Positions 27,351-35,694 of a stretch of 64,000 nt of DNA are shown one piece after another. The translations under genes and the position numbers were made by a program. The notes under the pieces were generated by a model. It worked only from the letters and a program-made list of their open reading frames with translations, ran no database searches and was not told where the DNA came from. Source of the stretch: Dyadobacter sp. 3J3 (lineage in GTDB: Bacteria; Bacteroidota; Bacteroidia; Cytophagales; Spirosomataceae); contig NZ_VTOL01000008.1 in assembly GCF_009801115.1 (NCBI RefSeq), forward strand, positions 186,001-250,000, in the 5' to 3' direction. The stretch's first letter is position 1; every line of letters starts with the position of its first letter.

Positions 27351-29057
27351 TTATTGCGCACAGTTGGTTACTACCCAATCTGTCTTATAATTTCCTTCTA
27401 GAACCAAGTCGATCAAAAATGGCTTATCGTCAGCCAGCATTCGGTCAATCGCAGCAGGAATATCTTCTTCCTTTTCAACCCGAACTGAATCAACACCGAG
27501 TGATTGAGCCAATAAATCGAAGCGAATAGCCGGGTAAGAAAGATCAAAAGGCAGAGGCTGATTATGGCCCTGAATTTCTCTTTCTTTCCAGTAAACATCA
27601 ATATTTAGTTGAAGCAGTTTGTAAGAACCGTTGTTACAGACAACAAACTTAGCACCGGTATTGTGACGTACCGCAGACCACAAGGCCTGAATGGTATACA
27701 TGCTGCCACCATCTCCGGAAAATCCAATTACTGTTTTATCAGGATTCGCCATTTTCGCACCAATTGCACCCGGAAAACCCACGCCCAAAGAACCTCCGCG
27801 TGTTGCGAAATAATGTCCCGGAATTGTTGGTGGAATGTAGCGGGTTATCGGAGGAGAATTGGTTAAGGCTTCATCAAAAATGATTGCATCCGCCGGTAAT
27901 TTCTCAGCTAGCACAGAAGCAAACTGCGACATATGAAGCGGCGATTTTCCAATCTGATCCAAATCTACCTGCTTTTCTTTCGCCAGTTTTTCAGACTTCA
28001 AATTTCCGATTTCTTCTACTCTTGCGGCGACAGCTGATTTCTGTTCGTCGGTAATTAGCTCTTCAATAGCATCCGCCAATTGTTTCAGGGAAAGTTTAGG
28101 ATCGCTTACAATTCCAAGGTCAACACGATGATTTTTAGCGATTTCGTAAGCGTTTAAATCAATATGGATGACCTGCGCATCAGGAGCGTAAATATCATCC
28201 AATCCCGGAAAAACCTCCGGCATCATGTAGGTTCCAACAATCAGGTTCGCGTCCCCTTTTTGGGTAATCGGCAGACTAAATTCTCCAAACATATGGCCCG
28301 TAGATCCCTGATAAAGCGGATGTGTATTGTCCATTACCAAATCTCCAAATTCTACACCATATACCTCAGCACCAAGCAATTCTGCAACTTTTGTAAGTTC
28401 CGGCACAGCTCCTGAATAAGCTACTCCGTCGCCTACAAAAATCATAGGTTTTTTAGCAGCAAGCAATATTTCGGCTGTCTGTATAATGAGCTCATCAGCA
28501 GGTGCTACGCGGGTTGAAGGAATCGATGTCGGAAACACCGGCTCATCATTTATTTCATCCAGAATGTCCATCGGAAGGCAAACATAGACCGGTCCCATCG
28601 GTGGTGTAGAAGCAATTTTAATCGCTCTTCTCAACGTCCGCAAAACAGATTTTGAAGACGTTACCATCGTTGAAAATTTCGTCACCGGTGCCATCATACC
28701 TACCAGATCATTGGCCATTTGCGCGTCCATGTTCAGGTATTTCACACCTGCATCCGAACCGATCACCACCAATGGAGCATGTCCGCGTTTGGCCTGGTAA
28801 ATTGCGCCCACCGCATTTCCGATTCCGGGCGAGCTGTGCAACTGAACCAAAGTTGGCTTCTGCGTTGCACGCGCATATCCGTCACCAGCCATGACCGCGA
28901 TGGTTTCCTGAAGCGTCAGAATATATTTCATTTCCGGATATTCGGCCAGTGCATCTAGGAAACCTTGCTCCACTGTACCGGGATTTCCGAACATATGATC
29001 CATGCCGTCAGCCAGGAATTGTTCAATTATTTTCTGATTTCCGGTTTTACCAGCCAT
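27351..29057 (-). CDS. Thiamine-diphosphate enzyme, benzoylformate decarboxylase/acetolactate synthase-like
   Basis: A 568-residue three-domain ThDP enzyme. The N-terminal Pyr domain has FGNPGTVEQGFLDAL, the cofactor-activating Glu in LTLQETIAV and LHSSPGIGN with the His conserved in benzoylformate decarboxylase. The central domain has VGDGVAYSGAV. The C-terminal PP domain has the motif GFSGDGGSMYTIQAL ending in VVCNNGSYK. The family decarboxylates 2-oxo acids or condenses the resulting aldehyde. By my alignment the second active-site His of benzoylformate decarboxylase (His 281) is not conserved, so the exact substrate differs or is unknown. Its first 11 bases overlap the end of the DJ-1/PfpI gene, indicating translational coupling. 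Confidence 0.9.
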   Translation of the reverse strand: MAGKTGNQKIIEQFLADGMDHMFGNPGTVEQGFLDALAEYPEMKYILTLQETIAVMAGDGYARATQKPTLVQLHSSPGIGNAVGAIYQAKRGHAPLVVIGSDAGVKYLNMDAQMANDLVGMMAPVTKFSTMVTSSKSVLRTLRRAIKIASTPPMGPVYVCLPMDILDEINDEPVFPTSIPSTRVAPADELIIQTAEILLAAKKPMIFVGDGVAYSGAVPELTKVAELLGAEVYGVEFGDLVMDNTHPLYQGSTGHMFGEFSLPITQKGDANLIVGTYMMPEVFPGLDDIYAPDAQVIHIDLNAYEIAKNHRVDLGIVSDPKLSLKQLADAIEELITDEQKSAVAARVEEIGNLKSEKLAKEKQVDLDQIGKSPLHMSQFASVLAEKLPADAIIFDEALTNSPPITRYIPPTIPGHYFATRGGSLGVGFPGAIGAKMANPDKTVIGFSGDGGSMYTIQALWSAVRHNTGAKFVVCNNGSYKLLQLNIDVYWKEREIQGHNQPLPFDLSYPAIRFDLLAQSLGVDSVRVEKEEDIPAAIDRMLADDKPFLIDLVLEGNYKTDWVVTNCAQ

Positions 29058-29874
29058 AACGAGTCAGACCTTTATCCAGTACGTTTACAAACTGATCGCC
29101 AAACTCAAATGAACATTGCAATGAGCGGGCTGTAATGAATGGATAATCAACAATTACAGATGTTTCTTTTCCAAAATTTCCATGGTATTTACCATCTGGC
29201 CCAACAGCATCGGAAAGAATATATTCCAAAACGTAAGGCGGTGGCCCCATGTTCAAATCAGTATGAAGGAATCCGGTTCCGTCATGATAATCATACTCGA
29301 TGCAATGACCTGTTACGTGTTTTCCTTTGATGATCGAATCTCTTTCATTAAAATCGCGGGCGAAAACAAGCGGAGCCACACCGTAGCAAATTCCGGCAAC
29401 CGGCATATTTTTCTTATAAAATCCAAGGATCAAATCGTGAACGCGCTGATTATTAACCATATCAATAATCGGTCCGCTACCGCCTACCAAAAGGACAGCG
29501 GCGTATTCTTCGGTGATTTTGTCCTGAGCAATTTTAAGATCGCTGTAATATTTTTCGAATGCTCTTAAAAAATCAGGTGTAGAAAAATAAGGTCGCTGCG
29601 GAATAACCTCAGACAGATTTTGTCTTGTTTCCAACCGGTTTGTGGCTTCAAAAGCGATCACTTTTTCTGCTGCAAGCGGTGTGGTTACACAAGTGCCAAG
29701 CGGAGGATCAACATACGTAGTGTCGTAACTTGGTGGCAAGGCCTCTGCTTTTTTTCCGTTAGGCGTAATAAATTCCACGGTGTATCCCGCAGCTTCCAAT
29801 TTTTCAAGAGGGCCAACCAGCTCTATTCCCCAATAACCGTACTCGGAAAGAACTGCTAATATTTTCTTAGACAT
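29047..29874 (-). CDS. DJ-1/PfpI-family protein, second copy (Hsp31-like)
   Basis: About 275 residues. The ATG at 29874 is chosen over a GTG two codons earlier. The larger size and the lead KILAVLSEYGYWGIELVGPL resemble the Hsp31/HchA branch, whose members are glyoxalase III or deglycase-like. The nucleophile elbow reads MPVAGICYGVAPLVF: Cys 165 (counted from the GTG) is kept, but the usual following His is Tyr. LLVGGSGPIIDMVNN is the preceding strand. It overlaps the ThDP enzyme gene by 11 bases, so the two proteins are probably made in step. Aldehyde or 2-oxoaldehyde chemistry is a reasonable guess. Confidence 0.87.
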   Translation of the reverse strand: MSKKILAVLSEYGYWGIELVGPLEKLEAAGYTVEFITPNGKKAEALPPSYDTTYVDPPLGTCVTTPLAAEKVIAFEATNRLETRQNLSEVIPQRPYFSTPDFLRAFEKYYSDLKIAQDKITEEYAAVLLVGGSGPIIDMVNNQRVHDLILGFYKKNMPVAGICYGVAPLVFARDFNERDSIIKGKHVTGHCIEYDYHDGTGFLHTDLNMGPPPYVLEYILSDAVGPDGKYHGNFGKETSVIVDYPFITARSLQCSFEFGDQFVNVLDKGLTRYGW

Positions 29875-29990
29875 AAACACTGATGTTTGAAGTATGGGTT
29901 AACTAATTCAAGTCTTTTTCAGATTGAAAAACGACAGCATTTTTAATTAACGCTATAATGTATACGTAATCACAAGGCTGTATTATTTTT

Positions 29991-30431
29991 TCAATTTGCT
30001 CCCGGAGGTGGCGGCACCACACCCAGCTGCTGTAACAAACCAAGCTCATCAACATTAGCCCAGCGTTCAGCAATTTTGCCGTCAGCCAAACGAACTGTTG
30101 TTGTTCCCGTCATGGAAATGTGTTTTCCGCTTGGTGGCATCCCCATAATTCCCTGCGTATCCGTTCCGTTTAATCTCCATCTGTGAACTACTTTGTCGGC
30201 TGCGAAAATGGCATCTTCGATACTAATCGCTGCATCCGGCATTCCGCCACGAAACATACCAACGATGTGTTTGAAGCTTCCCGAACCTGGCTCGCTTACT
30301 GTTTTGCCTCCAACCTGAGAATGGTCGATCGCATCTTCTGATAACAAATCTTCACGAATAACACCTGTATTCCAGGCAGTTTCAAAAAATTCAACGCAGA
30401 TTGCATTGTTTTGTTCGGCAGTATAAGACAT
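29991..30431 (-). CDS. SnoaL-like (ester-cyclase family) protein
   Basis: A 146-residue SnoaL-type cone. QNNAICVEFFETAWNTG is helix 1. GSFKHIVGMFRGGMPDAAIS, KVVHRWRLNGTDTQGIMGMP and KIAERWANVDELGLLQQLG are the family's recurrent blocks; the last is shared almost word for word with the next two gene products. Members are annotated as ester cyclases after the polyketide cyclase SnoaL, but most have no demonstrated reaction. It lies 109 bases downstream of the next SnoaL gene's neighbour group, with no terminator seen. Confidence 0.87.
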   Translation of the reverse strand: MSYTAEQNNAICVEFFETAWNTGVIREDLLSEDAIDHSQVGGKTVSEPGSGSFKHIVGMFRGGMPDAAISIEDAIFAADKVVHRWRLNGTDTQGIMGMPPSGKHISMTGTTTVRLADGKIAERWANVDELGLLQQLGVVPPPPGAN

Positions 30432-30501
30432 GGTTTTTATTAATTAAAAGGGTTGTTGTGGTCTTTCTTAAATTGTTGGAGTACCAAGGAATGCGCAATT
30501 A

Positions 30502-30915
30502 TTATTGAAGCACTTTTAGTTGTTGTAATAAACCCAGACTATCCTGAGCAACCCACATTTCAACGATCTTGTCGTTTTCGATACGGAAAATATCAATTCC
30601 AAGATCTGTTACTTTTATGCTCGTCGTTTCACGACCAAGAAATGTTCCGGTATTGGTAGCTTCATATGACCAGCGGCTAACGACTTTGTCGCCCTCAGCA
30701 AGTTCATCATGTAATGTGAAATGAACATCCGGAAATGCAATCAGCGCCGTTTCAAACCAGATTTTCAATGTTGCAGGTTTGTGCGCCTGACCTTGGGGAA
30801 AATGAAAAACAACGTTTTCAATCGCAATCTCATCCAACACTTCGGCTCTCTTTTCATTCCAAAGCTCGAACCAGTAGCGGCGTATAATCGCCTTGTTTTT
30901 TTCTAATTCAGACAT
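30502..30915 (-). CDS. SnoaL-like (ester-cyclase family) protein
   Basis: A 137-residue SnoaL-type domain. KNKAIIRRYWFELWNEKRAE opens the domain; LIAFPDVHFTLHDELAEGD, VVSRWSYEATNTGTFLGR and KIVEMWVAQDSLGLLQQL follow. It is paralogous to the genes at 29991 and 30951, and the C-terminal LGLLQQL block is common to all. It lies 35 bases after the tandem-domain gene. Confidence 0.87.
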   Translation of the reverse strand: MSELEKNKAIIRRYWFELWNEKRAEVLDEIAIENVVFHFPQGQAHKPATLKIWFETALIAFPDVHFTLHDELAEGDKVVSRWSYEATNTGTFLGRETTSIKVTDLGIDIFRIENDKIVEMWVAQDSLGLLQQLKVLQ

Positions 30916-30950
30916 AACAGTGAGGTTTTTAAGAAGAGGAGAATAACAAA

Positions 30951-31814
30951 TCAGGATGGAATAGCGCCTAATTGCTGCATCAGTCCAAAGTCGTTTTCAT
31001 TGACATGAACAGAAATTATTTTACCATTTTTGATTGTAAAAATATCGATTCCATAGTCGATCAAATGATGTCCTGACGCTGGAACTCCAAGGAATTCGCC
31101 TTCATGCGTTCCGGCAATACTCCAACGGGATGCCACTTTATTGCCTTCCGAAGTCTGGCGCATGACAGTGAACTTGATGTCCGGGAAAGCATTGTGCAGG
31201 TATTTAACAAAACCAGTGAAGGCTTCGTACCCTTTGATCGGCTCAGGCTGTGTAGGAATAATGAACGCAAATTCAGGATCAAGAATTTCTTCGATCACTT
31301 CCAGTTTACCTTGCGTCATGATTTCTTCAAAATAACGGGTTGCCAGATTTTTATTGGCAACAAGATCCGGTTCCACTTTTTTAGTGTCACTTGGCAATAC
31401 ACCAAGTTGCAGCATCAATCCAAGTGTATCCTCATGACCAATCGATTCGACAATTTTCCCATCCTTAATGGTGTGCCATGTCATTCCGTCAATTTCAAAG
31501 AAGTTACCACTTGCTTCCACATTACCTTTCACAGTCAAAAGCGGTATTCCGGAATGCGTACCTCCACCAATCCAGCGTGTAACAACCCAATCGTCCCCCG
31601 CTACCATTTCTTGTGGATTGATATAGAAATCCGGAAAAGCTCCGTGCAACATACCAACCAAACCCAGAAATCCGTCGGGACCATGGAAAGGTTCCGGATG
31701 TGTCGGCAGGGTGAAAACAAAATCTTCGGAAAGAATTTCATGCGCAGTTTCCGCATTCATTCCGTTCATGATCTGATAAAAATAACGACGTGCAAGTGAC
31801 TTGTTCGCGTTCAT
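30951..31814 (-). CDS. Tandem two-domain SnoaL-like protein
   Basis: A 287-residue fusion of two SnoaL domains. Domain 1 starts NKSLARRYFYQIMNGMNAE and ends HEDTLGLMLQLGVLPSD (about residue 139). Domain 2 starts NKNLATRYFEEIMTQGKLE and ends NENDFGLMQQLGAIPS. The two halves align along their length, so the gene arose by internal duplication. Fused pairs would give an intramolecular version of the usual SnoaL dimer. It is the first gene of the minus-strand cluster, read from the 588-base divergent spacer shared with the bestrophin gene. Confidence 0.87.
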   Translation of the reverse strand: MNANKSLARRYFYQIMNGMNAETAHEILSEDFVFTLPTHPEPFHGPDGFLGLVGMLHGAFPDFYINPQEMVAGDDWVVTRWIGGGTHSGIPLLTVKGNVEASGNFFEIDGMTWHTIKDGKIVESIGHEDTLGLMLQLGVLPSDTKKVEPDLVANKNLATRYFEEIMTQGKLEVIEEILDPEFAFIIPTQPEPIKGYEAFTGFVKYLHNAFPDIKFTVMRQTSEGNKVASRWSIAGTHEGEFLGVPASGHHLIDYGIDIFTIKNGKIISVHVNENDFGLMQQLGAIPS

Positions 31815-31867
31815 TAGTATTGAAGTTTTTGAGGGTTAAAACGTTTAGTTCATTGTTACGCTACAAA

Positions 31868-31875
31868 CAAAAATA
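31868..31875 (-). promoter_or_regulatory. Possible Bacteroidota -7 promoter element
   Basis: On the minus strand these bases read TATTTTTG, an exact match to the Bacteroidota -7 consensus TAnnTTTG, about 55 bases upstream of the first SnoaL gene's ATG. I see no clear TTG at the expected -33 position, so it is only a candidate for the start of the oxidative cluster. Confidence 0.35.
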
Positions 31876-32402
31876 GGAGCCGAATACCGTCTGCTACATA
31901 AGCTTTTGCGTAGATTCTGTTGTAAATATCCTGACTAAAATTTCCGGGCGGATACAAATCATTGCTGAAACTGACAAAAATATACCTGAACCTGTTGATT
32001 CGGTACTTCAAACCGTCAATATTCAAAATTGAATTTATGGCACTTTAACATTAACTTAATTTCAAGGAAAAAAGATAGCATTTCATTTGATTATAAGCCA
32101 ATTAATGAAATAATATTTTACCAGAAACCATAATACCTATAATTATAACATATTAAAACTGCAATGTTTCATTAACCATAAGTATACTTTTACTAATAAT
32201 ACATTGTGTTATTAGGTAAAAGTCAAAAAATACTATCCATTTCTAAAAGTTAAAAAAATGGAATCAAAATTTCAGATTAAGAATCATCTGCTTCAAGTGG
32301 CATATTTTCAGCTTCGGGATCAAACCTCCCCGAAAACGGCAGTGAAATTAAAAACTTGTAACTCCAAACCCATTACAAGCCACATTATTAACGTTACGAA
32401 AA
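31876..32402. other. AT-rich divergent spacer without a convincing gene
   Basis: About 590 bases separate the minus-strand SnoaL cluster from the plus-strand bestrophin gene. The right half (from about 32040) is very AT-rich. An 8-bp inverted repeat ATTTCATT/AATGAAAT lies at 32080-32087 and 32104-32111. A 61-codon frame at 32258 runs into the bestrophin gene and is not convincing. Promoters for both directions must lie here. Confidence 0.5.
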
Positions 32403-33404
32403 ATGTATACCGCAAGAGAAATCAAGCTGAACCTTATTTTTAAGTTTTCATGGCGTTCCGTTTTGTTTTTCCTCATTTATTCAAGCAGTCTTTTTCTACT
32501 GAACTTTTATTTTGAAATACACATTGGTGTATCTTTTGTACCCATCGGACTTATCGGTACGGCAGTCGCTTTTTCGGTTGGATTTAAAAATAATGCATCC
32601 TATTCCAGACTTTGGGATTCCAGGCGTTCCTGGGGAGGGATGATTAATGCCAGCCGCAGTTTTGGAGCTTATATCACTTCTTTCATAACATCGACCGATC
32701 GTTCAACGGAGGAAACCGCCCAAATTAAGGAAGAAATCATATACCGTCACATTGCTTATCTCAACACAGTTCGAATTCAACTTCGCCGGAAAAGTGTTTG
32801 GGGAGATACTAGTACGGTTGCGCACAAAGTAGTAGGAAAAGACAACCATGCCCAGGTTTCGTCCGATGTTACAGGAATATTGCTTCAATTTTTGCCTGAA
32901 ATCGAAGCCGAAAGTTACGCCAGAAAAAAAAATGTTGCCACCCAGATTATGAAAAAGCAAACGGCAAGGATAACACACCTGGCAGAACAGGGATGTATCT
33001 CAGAAACAGGGCATCGCCGTTTGATGGAACTGGCCCAGGAATTCTACAATCATCAGGGAGCCTGTGAGGCTATTAAAAGTTTTCCATTTCCAAGGCAATA
33101 TGCCTATTACAGCAAATTATTCGTATGGTTATTTATCCTGATTTTACCCTTTGGACTATTAACAGAATTTGCCAAACTTAACGGAACGACAGTCTGGCTG
33201 GGAATTCCTCTTTATGTGGTGATTGCCTGGATTTTTCATACGATGGAAGTGGTTGGGGATACCAGTGAAAATCCGTTTGAAAATGCGATTAATGATGTCC
33301 CGATGACAGCGATTTGCCGGATTATTGAAATCGATTTAAGGGATATGCTGAATGAAGAAAACATCCCCGCACCAATAGATGCCATTGATAATATTTTAAT
33401 GTAA
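32403..33404 (+). CDS. Bestrophin-family (UPF0187) ion channel
   Basis: A 333-residue membrane protein of the bacterial bestrophin homologue family. FKFSWRSVLFFLIYSSSLFL is the first membrane helix, and VAFSVGFKNNASYSRLWDSR with SWGGMINASRSFG is the family hallmark around the pore neck. Two more hydrophobic segments lie near 235-285. The C-terminal GDTSENPFENAINDVPM matches the cytoplasmic acidic region. Characterised bacterial members conduct cations, unlike the animal chloride channels; selectivity here is unknown. It stands alone, with 288 bases before the next gene; a weak 5-bp hairpin (33436-33451) lies just after it. Confidence 0.9.
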   Translation: MYTAREIKLNLIFKFSWRSVLFFLIYSSSLFLLNFYFEIHIGVSFVPIGLIGTAVAFSVGFKNNASYSRLWDSRRSWGGMINASRSFGAYITSFITSTDRSTEETAQIKEEIIYRHIAYLNTVRIQLRRKSVWGDTSTVAHKVVGKDNHAQVSSDVTGILLQFLPEIEAESYARKKNVATQIMKKQTARITHLAEQGCISETGHRRLMELAQEFYNHQGACEAIKSFPFPRQYAYYSKLFVWLFILILPFGLLTEFAKLNGTTVWLGIPLYVVIAWIFHTMEVVGDTSENPFENAINDVPMTAICRIIEIDLRDMLNEENIPAPIDAIDNILM

Positions 33405-33722
33405 AAAAATAAATTTGTTGACCCGATAGTCTGAAACGCCGTTTTTGGCGTATAACCGGAAAACTTGAAAAGTTTAAAAAAATCAAGATTTTCCTTTCTT
33501 TTTTCCGTAAATAAAATTTGAAAATTTAAGGACTCTACTATCTTTGTATTCCTTACACACGTCACTGACACCTTTCAGACAAATATATTAGCCATTTCGT
33601 TTTTATTGATTTCACCAGCGACAGTAATTGATCTGTCATTCTGCACACATTACATCGTAAAATATACATCTATCCGAAAAAGCTAAGGCTATTTGGAACA
33701 CAACCCTTTACAAATTCACTCA

Positions 33723-34628
33723 ATGGAACCCTTGCAATTACTGGTAGTATCATTAAAAGGAAAATCTCAAACCCTTATAGAAAACTCACTTTCCGAAGCA
33801 AATTACAGCTTTGAAATTACCCATGCAGATAGCAAGCAAAATGCGTTGCAAGCTTGTGGCGAGAACAAATTTGATATGTTGATTTCCAATTGCAAATTGT
33901 CTGACGGGCCGGTTACTGACTTGGTCAGCGTGCTTGGAGATTTGCTTCCCTGCCTGGTGATGGCGGAAGGAAAATGCCCTTTCACGGCCGAATCGATACT
34001 TTTTATTCCCGAAACCAATTATTACATAAGCTGTTCTGAATCCATTTCCTGGCTTACACATCTTGAAAATACCATGGCAATCTGGGAAAATGCTGCGAAA
34101 GAACGTATTGCTTTATTTGATCAAAATTATAACAATCTTTTTGAAACTGCGCTTTTGCGCTGTGCCGAAGAACTTTCCCCGGGAAATGAATCCACTGAAA
34201 ACGCAGTACTAAATACGCTGGACCTGCTTCGCGAAGTGCTGGATATAAGCAGGGTTTATATTTGTCGCAAGTATGGATCGGCAAATCAAGCAACGGAAAT
34301 CGTTCAGACACTTGAAGTTTGCGCGCCGGGTGTGGCCTCAAAAAATAGAAAAAATTCTAGTGTCAATTACCCCTACTATAAAAGCTGGGATAGCTCCTTT
34401 TCCGCACATAAACCGGTCCAGATTAAATATTCAGCTTTGGAGCCCGATCAAAAATCCTGGTGGCAAACGAGGGATATGCAGTCCTTTCTGGCCATTCCTA
34501 TTTCTTACAACGAAACCTGGGACGGGTTCATCGGTTTTGAAGATAGCATGCATCCACGAGACTGGTCCAGTTCTGAAATCAGTTTTCTCAAATCAGTATC
34601 CGAATTGATTCATGAAAAACACATGTAA
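33723..34628 (+). CDS. Pseudo-receiver/GAF-domain signalling protein, first copy
   Basis: About 301 residues. The ATG at 33723 is chosen over an upstream TTG because the paralogue at 34713 aligns from the same MEPLxLL. Residues 1-115 have the receiver fold pattern, but the phospho-acceptor site reads FDMLISNCKLSDG with Asn 56 in place of Asp, and the strand-1 acidic pair is absent. A helical linker (about 115-150) leads to a GAF-like domain with LDLLREVLDISRVYICRKYG and AIPISYNETWDGFIGFEDS. There is no output domain. It starts a four-gene signalling operon and is probably a sensor or adaptor for the LytS/LytTR pair downstream. Confidence 0.82.
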   Translation: MEPLQLLVVSLKGKSQTLIENSLSEANYSFEITHADSKQNALQACGENKFDMLISNCKLSDGPVTDLVSVLGDLLPCLVMAEGKCPFTAESILFIPETNYYISCSESISWLTHLENTMAIWENAAKERIALFDQNYNNLFETALLRCAEELSPGNESTENAVLNTLDLLREVLDISRVYICRKYGSANQATEIVQTLEVCAPGVASKNRKNSSVNYPYYKSWDSSFSAHKPVQIKYSALEPDQKSWWQTRDMQSFLAIPISYNETWDGFIGFEDSMHPRDWSSSEISFLKSVSELIHEKHM

Positions 34629-34712
34629 CGTGTAGTTTCGCTATTTTCACATTGATCATCCCAGTGTTTTTATATAGTGGTTTTGAACCCGACCAACGTA
34701 AAGATTAACTTC

Positions 34713-35693
34713 ATGGAACCCTTAAAATTACTAATCGTTTCGATTCGAAATGAATGGCAGAGCCTTATAGTCGAATCTCTGAAAGCGGCTGGCTATATCT
34801 ATAAAATTAAAATTGCTCCTACCAAACAGCTCGCACTCCAGGCTTGTTACCACGACAAATTTGATCTTGTAATTTCCAATTGCATACTTCCCGACGGTCA
34901 AGTTTCCGACCTAGTAAGTGTCCTGGGAAATCAGATTCCATGCCTTGTCATGGCCGAAGGCGTATGTCCTGTTAATGCAGATAAAGCTTTGTCGATCCTG
35001 GCAACCAACTTTTATATTACCAGCGCCAACAAACTTTCCTGGCTTGAAGCTATGGAAACAACGTTGGCCAAGTGGCAGCAAAACGCGTTGGTCCGGCTAG
35101 CTCAAATTGATCAGAACAAGCAAAGTTTTCATGAGCGCGTTTTAGAAAGATGTCAGGAAGAATTAACGTCTCTCAATTATAAAAATGAAAAAGAGTGCTG
35201 CGTAATGAATACTCTAAGTCTTTTAACAGAAGCTTTGGGTGTAAGTCGCGCCTACATTTGCCAAAAAGTGAAGCTTCCTGATACCTTGTTGGGTATCGTC
35301 AAAACAAATGAATACCGGGCTCCCGGAGTTTATAATCAGGATAAAACGTATCTCCAGGATTCTTCTTCTGCCTGGTATCCCTATTTCAAACGCTGGGATA
35401 AACTTTTCGAAAACCGCCAGCCGATTGCAAATCTTTTGAAAGAATTACCAGAAGGTGAGCAGCGTATGTTTCAAAACCGGGACATACAATCTATTCTTGC
35501 CGTTCCTTTTTTCTACAAAAAACAATGGGCAGGATTTCTTGGCCTGGAAGATACTATGAACCATCGGGAATGGACAGTGGATGAAATTATGTTGATCCAG
35601 TCCATTTGTGACTTAATTCATGAAAAGCAAATCAACAAAGAAAAACCTATAAAATTTCAAGCGAATCCTTTACAAGTGACCCCGGCCGCATAG
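34713..35693 (+). CDS. Pseudo-receiver/GAF-domain signalling protein, second copy
   Basis: About 326 residues, a diverged tandem copy of the preceding gene. The ATG at 34713 is preferred to a GTG twelve codons earlier, by alignment. The receiver-like half again has Asn at position 56 (KFDLVISNCILPDG) and lacks the acidic pair. The GAF half has LSLLTEALGVSRAYICQKVK and AVPFFYKKQWAGFLGLEDT. Conservation of LVSVLGxxxPCLVMAEG between copies suggests that the non-phosphorylatable surface is functional. The stop codon is followed one base later by the LytS start, so expression is coupled. Confidence 0.82.
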   Translation: MEPLKLLIVSIRNEWQSLIVESLKAAGYIYKIKIAPTKQLALQACYHDKFDLVISNCILPDGQVSDLVSVLGNQIPCLVMAEGVCPVNADKALSILATNFYITSANKLSWLEAMETTLAKWQQNALVRLAQIDQNKQSFHERVLERCQEELTSLNYKNEKECCVMNTLSLLTEALGVSRAYICQKVKLPDTLLGIVKTNEYRAPGVYNQDKTYLQDSSSAWYPYFKRWDKLFENRQPIANLLKELPEGEQRMFQNRDIQSILAVPFFYKKQWAGFLGLEDTMNHREWTVDEIMLIQSICDLIHEKQINKEKPIKFQANPLQVTPAA

Positions 35694-35694
35694 T

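Noticed and set aside
31104-31799. 231-codon plus-strand frame opposite the tandem SnoaL gene
   Set aside because: Shadow of the two-domain SnoaL gene; the duplicated domains on the minus strand are the real signal.
32258-32443. 61-codon plus-strand frame upstream of the bestrophin gene
   Set aside because: It overlaps the bestrophin start by 41 bases, has no recognised domain and shows no clear coding bias; possible but unsupported.
33436-33451. Hairpin ACGCC/GGCGT after the bestrophin gene as terminator
   Set aside because: Only a 5-bp stem and no T run immediately after, so it is too weak to call.
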